Of a DNA stretch of 64,000 nucleotides, positions 1 to 8,800 are shown in pieces. The notes beneath the pieces were generated by a model, which was given only the letters and a program-made list of their open reading frames with translations, was not told the origin of the DNA and searched no databases. The stretch spans positions 1 to 64,000 of the forward strand of contig NZ_JANQOP010000232.1 of assembly GCF_028285745.1 (NCBI RefSeq), written 5' to 3'. Within the stretch, counting starts at the first letter, position 1, and each line of letters begins with the position of its first letter. Source of the stretch: Acaryochloris sp. IP29b_bin.137 (lineage in GTDB: Bacteria; Cyanobacteriota; Cyanobacteriia; Thermosynechococcales; Thermosynechococcaceae). The position numbers were made by a program, and so were the translations under genes.

Positions 1-52
1 CAACTCACATCTAGGATGGAGACATTTTGCTGTCCACTGGTGAGGAAATTGC

Positions 53-705
53 TCAAGCATCCTGACTTTCTCTCTGTCTAAAGTGATAAAAGAGGGATAC
101 ACCTGAAGTTGGGGAATAAGCAGCTCCATTGACTACGAAATATCTCTGTTCTGATTGGGGCTGAAATTGCTCTACCCTGCGAACAGCAACCCCTCCTTCC
201 AGTTCACCCCGATACTGTTCGATTCGGTTGATAATGTTGACTGCTTGTTCTGGGGTGTGAGCAATGGACCCTTGAGCATCAGTATTTGATTTCACAAAGT
301 CTTTGATAAAGTAAGCGTCCCAGTTCAAAGTAGAGATTTGTTCTAAATAGTTGGAGCCTTTTTCCAGAAATACCGTTTCTGGGGTGAGATCAGTACAGGC
401 TGAGTACCACTGTTTGAGATGGTGGCATAGGGCATAGTCTGCGGCTGAAGTCACTGGAATCCCCCCTCTCTTGCAGATGAAATCGGTAAATTCCTGATAG
501 GCGGTGACATTAAACATCCAGCCACGATATAAAACCGTTTCGCCAGACTCAATTCGGGGGCGCGGTTTAAAGTCTCCCAGACTCAAATCATCATAGGCAA
601 ACAGAGACACAGGGATTCCCAATTTTTGAACTCCACAAATTCATCCGTAAAAGGCTGATCGGGTTCTTTGGGTTCCAGGGGATTGCAGGGATACAGAATT
701 CTCAT
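53..705 (-). pseudogene. Frameshifted ATP-grasp (R2K/DUF4343-like) protein
   Basis: A start at 705 gives MRILYPCNPLEPKEPDQPF..DEFVEFK, then the frame runs into a stop. The rest (LGIPVSLFAYDD.., FKPRPRIESGETVLYRGWM) continues in another frame from about 622. The junction is a run of five A; one extra A would restore FVEFKKLGIPVSLF, the expected family sequence. The family is a set of small ATP-grasp proteins of unknown substrate. The C-terminus stops at 53 after SLFYHFRQRESQDA, without the final ATP-grasp metal-binding segment I would expect, so the 3' end may also be broken. This is either a decayed gene or a homopolymer sequencing error. The family assignment is from memory of the N-terminal pattern. 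Confidence 0.6.
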
Positions 706-744
706 AGCAACGTTCGAGAGCAATTTTCTATGGGTGGTGGTGCT

Positions 745-861
745 TCAGGGAGTCATAGAATCCAGAGGTCCCATCACATCGCGTACTTTTGGGCAGAAGA
801 CTGGATTGCAGGGAATAATCAGCTTATCAGATGCATTAACAGCAGCTTTGGTAACGGCCAT
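745..861 (-). CDS. Small ORF, possible relic of an ATP-grasp start
   Basis: A 38-codon ORF upstream of the frameshifted ATP-grasp gene and on the same strand. Its middle, KLIIPCNPVFCPKV, resembles the neighbour's N-terminus RILYPCNPLEPKEP, and the DNA shares TCCCTGCAATCC. It could be the stub of a duplicated ATP-grasp gene or a real small protein. There is no good ribosome binding site. The call is weak. Confidence 0.25.
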   Translation of the reverse strand: MAVTKAAVNASDKLIIPCNPVFCPKVRDVMGPLDSMTP

Positions 862-891
862 TTCTTCAGTTCAACTGATGGCACTTTAGTG

Positions 892-2085
892 ATGCAAAAC
901 GATAGATTTATTGATTTACCAAGTATTCGGCAACATTTTCCCCGCGCAATCGCCTTACCTGAGCGACTGGTGGAGTTGTTGACGTTTCTCAAACAAAAAT
1001 ATCGCTACTACCACTGTGATGAAGAGCCACTCTTAAAAGGAGTATTCTTTGATGACTATTACATCAAGAACGGCAGCGATCTAGCTAACCATTTCGGTAT
1101 TTTTATGCTTAGCAGCATAGGAGATAGGGTTGGATATTGGTTTTATGAAGATTGTCATCCTGAAAATGCACCTATCGTAATCATTCATGAAAGCGGAGGC
1201 TTAGTTCTTGCCAACTCATTAGAAGAATTTTTAGAAAGACTGATACAGGATACTTTTTGGGATTATTGTTGTCGATCTGACCTTGAGACTGATCCGAATA
1301 ATGGCTGGATTGATGAAGTCGATATATGGCTACAAGAGGTTGTGCAAATCACACCTAGAACTCGTGAAGAACTCCTCTTTGATCCAAGTAACAATCACCC
1401 CGATATCTGGGATTGGTTGGATCAAAAACATGTCCAACAGCGTGAAAAAGTCGCGCCGTGGGAAGAAGATCTTACACACCAGATCGCCGATATTATGTCA
1501 CCATACCTCCCTACAGAATCTTCACTCAGCGATTTTGAAATACAAATTGCAGGATCTTGTTTTGAAATACATCGTGGGTGCAGTAAAAGGGGCATCGAAC
1601 ATGCTGGGGCATTGGAACCGCTGATTCGTGAATTCAGAGAGCGGCGTAGTCAAACTCACCCAGAGAACAAACGATGGTTTGTGGTCTACCTTGATCTTTT
1701 TAGTTCCGGGATTGTGAATATATATGGCGATTTTGATGATGTTCCGTCTTTCCGGCAGGTCAATCCTACACTGCAAGATTACATCGATGATTTGCGATTA
1801 GAGTCGCACACAAACCCATGGATTTCCAGAGATCTCAATCTCGAAGTGTTGAGACTTTCTTTGGTGGAAGGTTGTCATGCAACGTTCATTCAGGCTTATC
1901 CACACCTGATTCAGTTTGATTCAGACGATGACCAATCTTGGAGTCAATATGGAGATCTGTTGTTTAAGTTCAAATACTATGAGGCTGCCATCTCAGCCTA
2001 TAACAGTGTTTTAACAGATGATCCCAACAGGCAAGATATCGTAGATAAACGAGAACAGACACAACAAGCCCGTCGAAACCAATAG
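892..2085 (+). CDS. SUKH (SMI1/KNR4)-like protein with C-terminal TPR
   Basis: About 397 residues from the ATG at 892. Residues 1-150 have the SUKH pattern: IALPERLVELLTFLKQKY, then IHESGGLVLANSLEEFLERLI. The middle (about residues 170-320, WFVVYLDLFSSGIVNIYGDF) resembles DUF600-type immunity proteins. The end (LFKFKYYEAAISAYNSVLTDDP) is one TPR unit. SUKH proteins often act as immunity proteins against polymorphic toxins, but no toxin gene is adjacent, so the partner is unknown. The frame is open back to 730, but that extension shows no family sequence and was left out. It converges on the DUF5682 gene. Confidence 0.6.
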   Translation: MQNDRFIDLPSIRQHFPRAIALPERLVELLTFLKQKYRYYHCDEEPLLKGVFFDDYYIKNGSDLANHFGIFMLSSIGDRVGYWFYEDCHPENAPIVIIHESGGLVLANSLEEFLERLIQDTFWDYCCRSDLETDPNNGWIDEVDIWLQEVVQITPRTREELLFDPSNNHPDIWDWLDQKHVQQREKVAPWEEDLTHQIADIMSPYLPTESSLSDFEIQIAGSCFEIHRGCSKRGIEHAGALEPLIREFRERRSQTHPENKRWFVVYLDLFSSGIVNIYGDFDDVPSFRQVNPTLQDYIDDLRLESHTNPWISRDLNLEVLRLSLVEGCHATFIQAYPHLIQFDSDDDQSWSQYGDLLFKFKYYEAAISAYNSVLTDDPNRQDIVDKREQTQQARRNQ

Positions 2086-2103
2086 CTCACCGCATTACAA
2101 AGC

Positions 2104-4362
2104 CTATGATTTGGGTGCAGACATTCCAAGGAGTTGGGCAACGAGGGGTAAAACCTTTTCGGCGCGATCGCAATCCAATACTTCCGATTCCCAGCTCTGT
2201 AGTCCAGTGCCTACCGTCCCTTGCGTCACTCGTTCTCCCATCTGCCGTCGCTCGGCTGCGGGAAAAGTTGAGAAAGTTCGCCGCAACAACGGTAATAGCG
2301 TCACAAAGGTATCCGGTGCCAGTTCGCACACCCACTGATCCAGGACCTGCCAAATATCTTGATCGTGGAGCAACAACAGGCCACTGCCTTTGAGGAAACC
2401 TTCAATCCAGGCAGCAGCTTGGGTGGGTTCTGTGGCTAGGGATAAAGCCAAGCCCAACTGTTGGGCCGCTCTTGACGGTTCAAATTGCCCTCCATCTAGC
2501 AGTAACCGACAGCAGCGACCGCCCAGCAATCCATGTAAACTCTCGCGATTCACCAGCTGCTTCAACACCATCCACCACATCTGTTGATGGTCCTGATTTT
2601 GGAGCAAATTAATGGCACTGTGGGTTGCCATAATTTGCTTGTCCATCATGGCCGCTGCTTCATCATCCAAGGAAGCACAAGCCCCCGGTAAGCCAATACA
2701 GATGCGAGTGACTAAGCCATCCACCACATGGGCTACCACCTTCGTATCTGTTTGGCGTACATCCCGATACCGGAGGATTTGAGCTAAGGGCGGTAGGGCC
2801 GACATCAGATGCACCACATCGCTAGCCACTGCCGCTTCTGCCTGTAAGCGCGTCATCAGTTTGGTAATGGCTTCGGCAAGATCGGCCAGCAGCACTTTGT
2901 CTAACAGCTCCGTTAGCTCAGGCAGATGAGCGGCGTTTTCGGCCAGATCATAGGTATAGGCGGTCGTGGCCGCTTCAATCGTATTACCCCACTGGCCTGC
3001 TTCAATCAGGGCAATTTCAAACTCAGGCTGCCATTCCAAGGTCCAGGCTTCTTTAAAGGTTCCTTTCCCCCGACTATAGGTAGAGCGGCCCCAGGGAATC
3101 CCTAATAAATTGAGACGATGTAAGAGATGAGATCGCAACAAATCATTCGGCTTCCGCAAATCCAGCGCCAGCTCTTTGGATGTCACCTGGGGTTTAAGGC
3201 GCAGCTTCTTTTGCCAACGCTGTAAATCCACCTGCAAGGGCACCATCGGCGTATCGTCCGGGACTTGACCCATGCGATCGCTAATAATCAATTGCTCGTG
3301 AATTAACTGCAACGGCAGTTCCTCCCCAAAGCAGAGGACGGTCTGGGCCGCTTCATTCAGTTCGGGCAATCCGGGGGTTGGGCAGTCCCGCAACGCTGCT
3401 AGGGAATTGGCCAGTCGTACTGATTCAATGACGCTAGCGGATGATGCATCTATATCGGCCTGGCGCAGCAATCGGGCCACATGGGTGAGCCAGCGGACGG
3501 TGGGTTGATTCGATGCGGTCCATAAATGGTGATACCAGCCTGGTGAGGCAATTCCCGCGCCATAGCCACTACGATCTGCCAGTCGTTCGTAAGTCCAGGG
3601 AATCCAGGTTGCGGTGACCTTCAGCTTAGGTAAGCCTTTGAGCAAAGCCGTATCCTGCTTAGCTGGGGGGAAGGGTTCCGCCAAAGCAGGGGTATGCCAA
3701 GCGCCACAGACAATGGCAATTTTCTTATGCCCCGCTTTTTTCGCCTTTCGGATCGTTTGCCGCATATAGGCTTCCCGCAGTGCTTCTCGGTAGTTCCGAG
3801 GATGCTTTAAATCGGGTGGATGGTCCTGTTCGACCGCCGATCGCAACGCCGTCATTGCTTCGACAATGAGATCGGTCGTTTCGGACCGCTGTTCCACCAT
3901 CCGCTCCCACCAACGCTCGCTATCGCTATAACCAGCCGCTTGGGCTAACCAAAACAGCGGGTCATGCCGGATCTCTGGCAGCGCATCTGAAGACAAATCA
4001 TCCCCGCTGTCTGCTTCTGGCGATTCACTTGGCTGCTGACGCAGGGCCAACTGATGGGTCTGGGGCAAATCCATCCACTGCACTGGGATTTGCTGGTGAA
4101 GGCCATAGTCCAACGCCTGCCATTCAGGAGAAAAGACGGCAAAGGGATAATAAACCGCTTGCTGAGGTTGGTCTGGCGCATAGATCAAAATAGCAACGGG
4201 GGGCTGCATGTCTGGATTCACCATCTGCCCGATGACTCCAGCCGTATCCGGTGGTCCCTCCACCAAAATCAGATCAGGTTTCAGATGTTCTAAGCTCTGG
4301 CGCAAACTCCGGGCTGAGCCAGGTCCATGATGACGAATTCCAAACAGGTGCAATGTAGACAT
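2104..4362 (-). CDS. DUF5682 family protein
   Basis: 752 residues. The N-terminus FGIRHHGPGSARSLRQSLE and LILVEGPPD match the DUF5682 signature; the fold is thought to be related to TraB/EreA-type proteins. Elsewhere this family occurs in gene sets with a MoxR AAA+ ATPase and a VWA protein, and its biochemical role is unknown. Here none of those partners lie within the window, and the upstream gene is a divergent hydrolase. A second conserved-looking patch is AIVCGAWHTPAL (about residues 215-226). It is soluble, with no signal peptide or membrane segment. The family name is a recollection; gene reality is strong from the long open frame. Confidence 0.7.
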   Translation of the reverse strand: MSTLHLFGIRHHGPGSARSLRQSLEHLKPDLILVEGPPDTAGVIGQMVNPDMQPPVAILIYAPDQPQQAVYYPFAVFSPEWQALDYGLHQQIPVQWMDLPQTHQLALRQQPSESPEADSGDDLSSDALPEIRHDPLFWLAQAAGYSDSERWWERMVEQRSETTDLIVEAMTALRSAVEQDHPPDLKHPRNYREALREAYMRQTIRKAKKAGHKKIAIVCGAWHTPALAEPFPPAKQDTALLKGLPKLKVTATWIPWTYERLADRSGYGAGIASPGWYHHLWTASNQPTVRWLTHVARLLRQADIDASSASVIESVRLANSLAALRDCPTPGLPELNEAAQTVLCFGEELPLQLIHEQLIISDRMGQVPDDTPMVPLQVDLQRWQKKLRLKPQVTSKELALDLRKPNDLLRSHLLHRLNLLGIPWGRSTYSRGKGTFKEAWTLEWQPEFEIALIEAGQWGNTIEAATTAYTYDLAENAAHLPELTELLDKVLLADLAEAITKLMTRLQAEAAVASDVVHLMSALPPLAQILRYRDVRQTDTKVVAHVVDGLVTRICIGLPGACASLDDEAAAMMDKQIMATHSAINLLQNQDHQQMWWMVLKQLVNRESLHGLLGGRCCRLLLDGGQFEPSRAAQQLGLALSLATEPTQAAAWIEGFLKGSGLLLLHDQDIWQVLDQWVCELAPDTFVTLLPLLRRTFSTFPAAERRQMGERVTQGTVGTGLQSWESEVLDCDRAEKVLPLVAQLLGMSAPKS

Positions 4363-4461
4363 TGATAACGAACAGCTTTAACAGAGCCAGCCATATCCAC
4401 AGTTATCCCCATGGCATGACCGCTTCTCTTGGCTATGTGAAATCATATACTGAGCATCATC

Positions 4462-5220
4462 ATGTCATCAGAATCAATGTTGTCTGCTGAAGTTGGGTTA
4501 TGGATGATTCATGGCAATCTCCAAACGCCTAAAGTTTGGCATCCCCTGCAAACTCAACTTAGTCAAATAGCCTGTCCAGAGCACAGCCTATCCATTGTCC
4601 TAGAAGATCTATGGGCAAGTCCAGGAGTATCTTTGCAGGATTGGGCCACACTGTTTTGTCAACGAGTCCAAGCTCAAAATATCAAATCCCGTTTTCTGCT
4701 GGGGTATTCCTTGGGAGGGCGGTTAGCGTTTCATGCCCTTCTGCACCGATCAGAATTATGGCAAGGAGCCATTATTGTCAGCGCCGATCCAGGGTTGGAA
4801 TCGGAATGCGATCGCAAACTCTGTCTCGCCAAAGATCAGAAATGGAGCCATAAATTTCTGCATGAACCTTGGGATGATCTATTGCAGGAATGGAACGCAC
4901 TCCCTGTCTTTTGTGGCCGCAAGCCTACTTATCCAGTGCTAGAAGCAGATTTTTCTCGTACCCAAATTGCCGAAGTATTCCAGAAGTTTTCCAAAGGTCA
5001 TCAATCCGATCTATTGCCGCATCTACAAAAGCTAAAATTCCCGATTCTGTATATTTCGGGAGAAGAAGATACCAAGTACTGCCAAATCGGTCAGACTTTA
5101 GCGGATGATTGCGATAATCTCACCCACCTCAAAATTGCCAATGCTGGGCATCGCGTTCCTTGGGAGAATCCTGAAGTCTTTTTCCTCACCGTACATCAAT
5201 TTTTAGAACAGCATCAGTAA
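4462..5220 (+). CDS. menH: Alpha/beta hydrolase, MenH-like
   Basis: 252 residues with the alpha/beta hydrolase layout. The oxyanion region is WMIHGNLQ, the nucleophile elbow is GYSLGGR (Ser83), and the catalytic histidine is in NAGHRVPW. The segment ADPGLESECDRK..KWSHKFLHEPWDDLLQEWNALPVF matches MenH, which makes 2-succinyl-6-hydroxy-2,4-cyclohexadiene-1-carboxylate in menaquinone/phylloquinone synthesis. That would fit phylloquinone for photosystem I. No other men genes are adjacent, so a different hydrolase substrate cannot be excluded. Divergent from the DUF5682 gene; its end almost touches the convergent VOC gene. Confidence 0.65.
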   Translation: MSSESMLSAEVGLWMIHGNLQTPKVWHPLQTQLSQIACPEHSLSIVLEDLWASPGVSLQDWATLFCQRVQAQNIKSRFLLGYSLGGRLAFHALLHRSELWQGAIIVSADPGLESECDRKLCLAKDQKWSHKFLHEPWDDLLQEWNALPVFCGRKPTYPVLEADFSRTQIAEVFQKFSKGHQSDLLPHLQKLKFPILYISGEEDTKYCQIGQTLADDCDNLTHLKIANAGHRVPWENPEVFFLTVHQFLEQHQ

Positions 5221-5223
5221 GAC

Positions 5224-5598
5224 TTACCCGGGTATCGCAAAAAACGTTAGACAACCCCCCACTGGATCATAGACAACAAATTCTTTCGGTCCCCAGGGTT
5301 TTTGCTCCAGTTTTTCTTGCACAATACTTTCATCTTTCGCTTCATACTCAGCAAACAGTTGGTCAATATCGTTGACCTGAATTCTCAAACTGGTGGGACT
5401 TCCCAAATTCTGATAGCTGTTTTTACAGAGGTAGATAACCGCCGCATCTCGTTGGACGATGGCAAGCCTGAGGGGATCGCCTTCGCGGTGGATGACTTTA
5501 AAGCCAAGCTTCTGTTCGTAGAATGCGATCGCAGGTTCAATCTCCTCTCCCGCAGGGACTAGAGGATGGATAAGACCTAACGTTGGCGATGAACTCAT
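5224..5598 (-). CDS. VOC-family (glyoxalase/bleomycin-resistance-like) protein
   Basis: 124 residues. The sequence begins LIHPLVPAGEEIEPAIAFYEQKLGFKVIHREGDPLRLAIVQRD and ends PWGPKEFVVYDPVGGCLTFF, the typical single VOC module with paired beta-alpha-beta-beta-beta halves. The C-terminal DPVGGCLTFF replaces the usual DPDGNxLxF, so the last metal-ligand region is altered. The substrate cannot be inferred. Three bases separate it from the convergent MenH-like gene. Confidence 0.75.
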   Translation of the reverse strand: MSSSPTLGLIHPLVPAGEEIEPAIAFYEQKLGFKVIHREGDPLRLAIVQRDAAVIYLCKNSYQNLGSPTSLRIQVNDIDQLFAEYEAKDESIVQEKLEQKPWGPKEFVVYDPVGGCLTFFAIPG

Positions 5599-5713
5599 CC
5601 GTTTTTTACTCCACTGAAATCCGTGAATATCAAGGTCAAATCAGCATTAAGTATTATTGCTTAGCTTTTTCAATCGGCAGCACCGATCCCTTAAACATGA
5701 TAGAACGGGGAAC

Positions 5714-6211
5714 ATGCTGAATCTTAACGCCCTTCTCGACTTTTCCCGATGCAACTGTGTCGGCATCTGTGCATTCCTAGTCCCCATTAATATTCTCGCC
5801 ACTGCCTTGACCGTTGTGCAGGTCAGCCGAAATCATTCTCCACGACTGATTCACCTTAATATTGGATTCGCCAGTTTAGCTGCAGTTCTTTTGGCCTTGC
5901 ACGATCTGTCATGGCTGATGATCGGTGTGATTATGGCTCCCACCTATATTTTGTTCACCATTGCTCTGGTCTGTCTGAGTTTCAATGCTTGGGCAGGATG
6001 CCATCCTCACAGCATGAGACAACTCGTTTTGACCCTCATAAACTATTGCCAGAAAGGACTAACCATGGTGTGGCCTCCGTTTATACCCAACCCTCTACTG
6101 CAGTTGGATCCCATCCCCCTCAATCGCGCTGTAAATATCCGGCGATACCAATCCCAACCAGGGATCAGAACTCGGCGTCAGAAACAATTCGGCATACACT
6201 TTTTCATTTAA
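5714..6211 (+). CDS. Conserved small membrane protein with antisense tail
   Basis: The ATG at 5714 begins MLNLNALLDFSRCNCVGICAFLVPINILAT. I recognise this as a conserved cyanobacterial protein of unknown function with three or four membrane helices (ICAFLVPINILATALTVV, IGFASLAAVLLALH, WLMIGVIMAPTYILFTIALVCL). The likely conserved part ends near residue 120. The last 40 or so residues run 117 bases antisense into the next gene and look unconserved (RRYQSQPGIRTRRQKQF), so the natural stop may have been lost. The upstream in-frame start at 5657 was rejected because it adds an unrelated 19 residues. Confidence 0.6.
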   Translation: MLNLNALLDFSRCNCVGICAFLVPINILATALTVVQVSRNHSPRLIHLNIGFASLAAVLLALHDLSWLMIGVIMAPTYILFTIALVCLSFNAWAGCHPHSMRQLVLTLINYCQKGLTMVWPPFIPNPLLQLDPIPLNRAVNIRRYQSQPGIRTRRQKQFGIHFFI

Positions 6212-7417
6212 CTGGTCAATCGTTCCCGTCCGATTAGCCTCCACAAACCACTGATGGAGACGCGAGTGCAACAAATACTCGTTGCGAACCGTATCAATTG
6301 CCATTGCCTGCTCAAAGTTTTGCACCGTTTTTGCCAATTGCTCGGGGGCACGGTAGGCCGTATGCTTACTGCGCATTAAGGATTTACTATTCTCATCCAA
6401 ACGAGCCAGATCGGCATGGAATCCAGCTAATTTTCCCCAAGTCTGTGGTTCCGTTGCTTGATCAAGCTGAGTTCGGTTCTGGTTTGCCAACATAGACAGA
6501 CTCATGGCAGAAGACACAAGAGGGATTTCAACCATGGCTTTACCCACAGCGATGGGAGCAGCATCTATTGCGGTGGGCGCATTGCTGGTTGGCAGAGTCT
6601 GCAAGGCAGGAACATCCTCGATCCCTGCTGTTTGTAAATTCTGAACCCAAGCAGATTGAATAGCTTCCAACCGCCTCTGATGATAAGTTTGCAGCGCTTG
6701 TTGGCGATCGCTCTCGTTGAGGTTGGCTGTTTGTTGCCAGAGTTCATCAGCTCGCTGTAAATGTTGCAGAAAGGCTTGGGGACCATAGAGCCCAGGCAAA
6801 GCTTCTATCGGCTGGCCGTCTGCATTCAAAACGTAGTGAATACTGTTGCCGGTCACGGTGCGTTTAATCTGGCGACCATCGCCAAAATCGATGGTCATCA
6901 CCGGGGCAGGTCGCACCGACTGCCAATGCAAGACAAACCGATCGCGTAAATATTGGGAGACCTGAGCGTTGGGATACAGCGCCACTCGGAAAAACCGACT
7001 ATTCGCACAGCTCAGTTCGTCATCTAAATTCCCCAATAACCGCAAAGACAATATGGGTTTATTGCTGGCTTTAGCTGCCGCCTGCGCTTTGGCGAAATCC
7101 GTATGCCAGTATAGCTGGGATGCATGACAATCGCGCTGTTTGCATAACGCATCCAATTGTTTCCGCAAAGTCGGTGTAGGTAGACCAGTGGTTGCCTTTA
7201 ACTCCTGGGCATGGTCTTGCAAAAAACGCTGCAGTCCGGCAGAACCTTGTGATCGCAACTGGGCAATCTGCTGGGAGAGGTTTGTTGGATCGCCCGCAGT
7301 GTCTTCCGGTTGTAAAACCGATATAGGTCCATTCGGGATAGCAGATTCAGCCAATGCGGATTGCGCCCCTAGCGCAATTCCGATACAAACCAATATCCAC
7401 TGAACTTGCACGCGCAT
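6095..7417 (-). CDS. Exported thioredoxin-fold-like protein
   Basis: About 440 residues from the ATG at 7417, which starts a clear signal peptide (VQWILVCIGIALGAQSALAES). A frame extension to 7519 adds 34 polar residues and is less likely. The segment YWHTDFAKAQAAAKASNKPILSLRLLG..ELSCANSRFF..LRDRFVLHW looks like a thioredoxin-like module of the DUF255/UAS sort, without a CxxC active site; CKQRDC lies just before it. The C-terminal half is helical. It is probably periplasmic or lumenal. Twelve bases or so downstream of the exported methyltransferase-like gene on the same strand, so the two may be co-transcribed. Function unknown. Confidence 0.6.
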   Translation of the reverse strand: MRVQVQWILVCIGIALGAQSALAESAIPNGPISVLQPEDTAGDPTNLSQQIAQLRSQGSAGLQRFLQDHAQELKATTGLPTPTLRKQLDALCKQRDCHASQLYWHTDFAKAQAAAKASNKPILSLRLLGNLDDELSCANSRFFRVALYPNAQVSQYLRDRFVLHWQSVRPAPVMTIDFGDGRQIKRTVTGNSIHYVLNADGQPIEALPGLYGPQAFLQHLQRADELWQQTANLNESDRQQALQTYHQRRLEAIQSAWVQNLQTAGIEDVPALQTLPTSNAPTAIDAAPIAVGKAMVEIPLVSSAMSLSMLANQNRTQLDQATEPQTWGKLAGFHADLARLDENSKSLMRSKHTAYRAPEQLAKTVQNFEQAMAIDTVRNEYLLHSRLHQWFVEANRTGTIDQLNEKVYAELFLTPSSDPWLGLVSPDIYSAIEGDGIQLQ

Positions 7418-7530
7418 CGCTTGAAAACTCTCCTGCCCGAATCTTTGTCCCATCTTGGCATGTCCATTCTCAGATGTCATGGGTGGGGTCACTTCATCAG
7501 AGGAGGTGGGCTGACGCAAAAATGAGTTGC

Positions 7531-8355
7531 CTAACTGATCGGAACAGAATCGGCTTCAAAGAACATCAAATGTTGCTGTGGTAAAAGTTTTTTTGTCTCT
7601 TGCCACACTAAGCCCACGCTCTGCATCTCTTTGCGGACCTGTTTTTGCGTCATCTTATGTAACGGCTTAATCATCACCAAAGGATTTTCGGCCCGATACT
7701 CCGCTAAAACGACTCTGCCACCTGGCTTTAACGCTTTAACAATGGAAGTCATCATTTCATGAGGGAAGGCAAACTCATGATAGGCATCTACCATCAGCAC
7801 CACATCCACACTGTTCTCCGGCAAGTTGGGGTTTGTTTCGGTTCCCAGAATGGGCTCTAAATTGTCGACCTGTCGTTCTTCCTTGAAATAGTTAAGGATT
7901 TCTATCATTTCGGGCTGGATATCCACGGCTAGAACCTTGCCGTCTGTCAGCAGAGGTGTCATGCGAAAACTCATATACCCTGTCCCAGCTCCGATATCCG
8001 CCACCACATCGGTCGGGTTTAAGTTCAAAGCTTCAACTAAGCGACGGGGTTGTTCGCTACTCGCTCGCCCGGATCGTTCCAGCCATCCCGCACCTTGATG
8101 CCCCATAACCTGGGCAATCTCACGCCCCATGTAAACTTTACCAATCCCATCCAGACTAAACCCTGATTTTTCTTGGTAAATAGCAGGATCAGTATGGGCA
8201 ACCCCTGCAAGCGCTTCAGCACGGCTGGCCCCTAAACTCCATAGAACACTGCTAAACAACCATAACCCTGCTAGTAGCACGACCAACCGGGATTGGGAAC
8301 GACACCGCTCACCCAGCGGAAGAAGGTTAGAAAAAATGCAAGGTTTTGCTGCCAT
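7531..8355 (-). CDS. Class I SAM methyltransferase-like protein with signal peptide
   Basis: 274 residues. Residues 25-50 form a signal segment (LVVLLAGLWLFSSVLWSLGASRAEA). The rest is a Rossmann methyltransferase: motif I VVADIGAGTGYMSFRM, then VLAVDIQPEMIEIL, motif IV VDVVLMVDAYHEF and post-motif LKPGGRVVLAEYR. The motifs are intact, so it probably binds SAM, yet the signal peptide predicts export, where SAM is not expected. Either the hydrophobic segment is a membrane anchor facing the cytoplasm, or the protein moonlights outside. It is followed by an exported thioredoxin-like gene. Confidence 0.75.
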   Translation of the reverse strand: MAAKPCIFSNLLPLGERCRSQSRLVVLLAGLWLFSSVLWSLGASRAEALAGVAHTDPAIYQEKSGFSLDGIGKVYMGREIAQVMGHQGAGWLERSGRASSEQPRRLVEALNLNPTDVVADIGAGTGYMSFRMTPLLTDGKVLAVDIQPEMIEILNYFKEERQVDNLEPILGTETNPNLPENSVDVVLMVDAYHEFAFPHEMMTSIVKALKPGGRVVLAEYRAENPLVMIKPLHKMTQKQVRKEMQSVGLVWQETKKLLPQQHLMFFEADSVPIS

Positions 8356-8734
8356 CTGTTCTCCAAATCATCCAGTGCTGATATTGCTAATAGCCTAGCG
8401 TGACGATATTAAACCTGCCTGTGTGCCAGGACTTTATTGCCTTCAGGTACCCGACCTCTGGGCGTTTGTTGTCTGAAGGAGACCCCACCTGACCTCTAAA
8501 TTTCTCTGAATAACGAGTCATCTGGGTAAACCAATCTTTATAATTGATGGGTATCAATATCAATAGGTAATTGTTGGTCTATCGAACCACTGGCTGCTTC
8601 AAATTTCGTGGAATTATCTTGATTTCGAATTATTTGATGTGAAACTGGTCATTGAAACACCATTTTATTGTTTAGAACTAGTTATACATTCCCTTTCCCC
8701 CCTCTTCGCGATCGTTGTGCATAAGGAGAATTTA
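8356..8734. other. Intergenic region between divergent genes
   Basis: No convincing gene here. It must hold the promoters of the exported methyltransferase gene (leftward) and of the diguanylate cyclase (rightward). A good Shine-Dalgarno (AGGAG at 8724-8728) precedes a GTG at 8735. A partial HIP1-like CGCGATCG lies at about 8707. Confidence 0.5.
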
Positions 8735-8800
8735 GTGTTATCGCTAAGTCGAGGATCTACTTTGCTATCTCAGCGGGCTATTTATTCGGGGCTTGTCTAA
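8735..8800 (+). CDS. Leader ORF overlapping the cyclase start
   Basis: GTG at 8735 with AGGAG six bases upstream opens a 21-codon frame ([20 protein letters not shown]) whose TAA at 8798-8800 overlaps the TTG start at 8793 of the diguanylate cyclase. The cyclase start itself has no good ribosome binding site. Either this is a coupled leader peptide, or it is the true N-terminus separated by a small frameshift. Confidence 0.4.
   Translation: MLSLSRGSTLLSQRAIYSGLV

Noticed and set aside
730-891. N-terminal extension of the SUKH protein
   Set aside because: The sequence before the ATG at 892 has no family similarity and overlaps a small minus-strand ORF; the downstream ATG is preferred.
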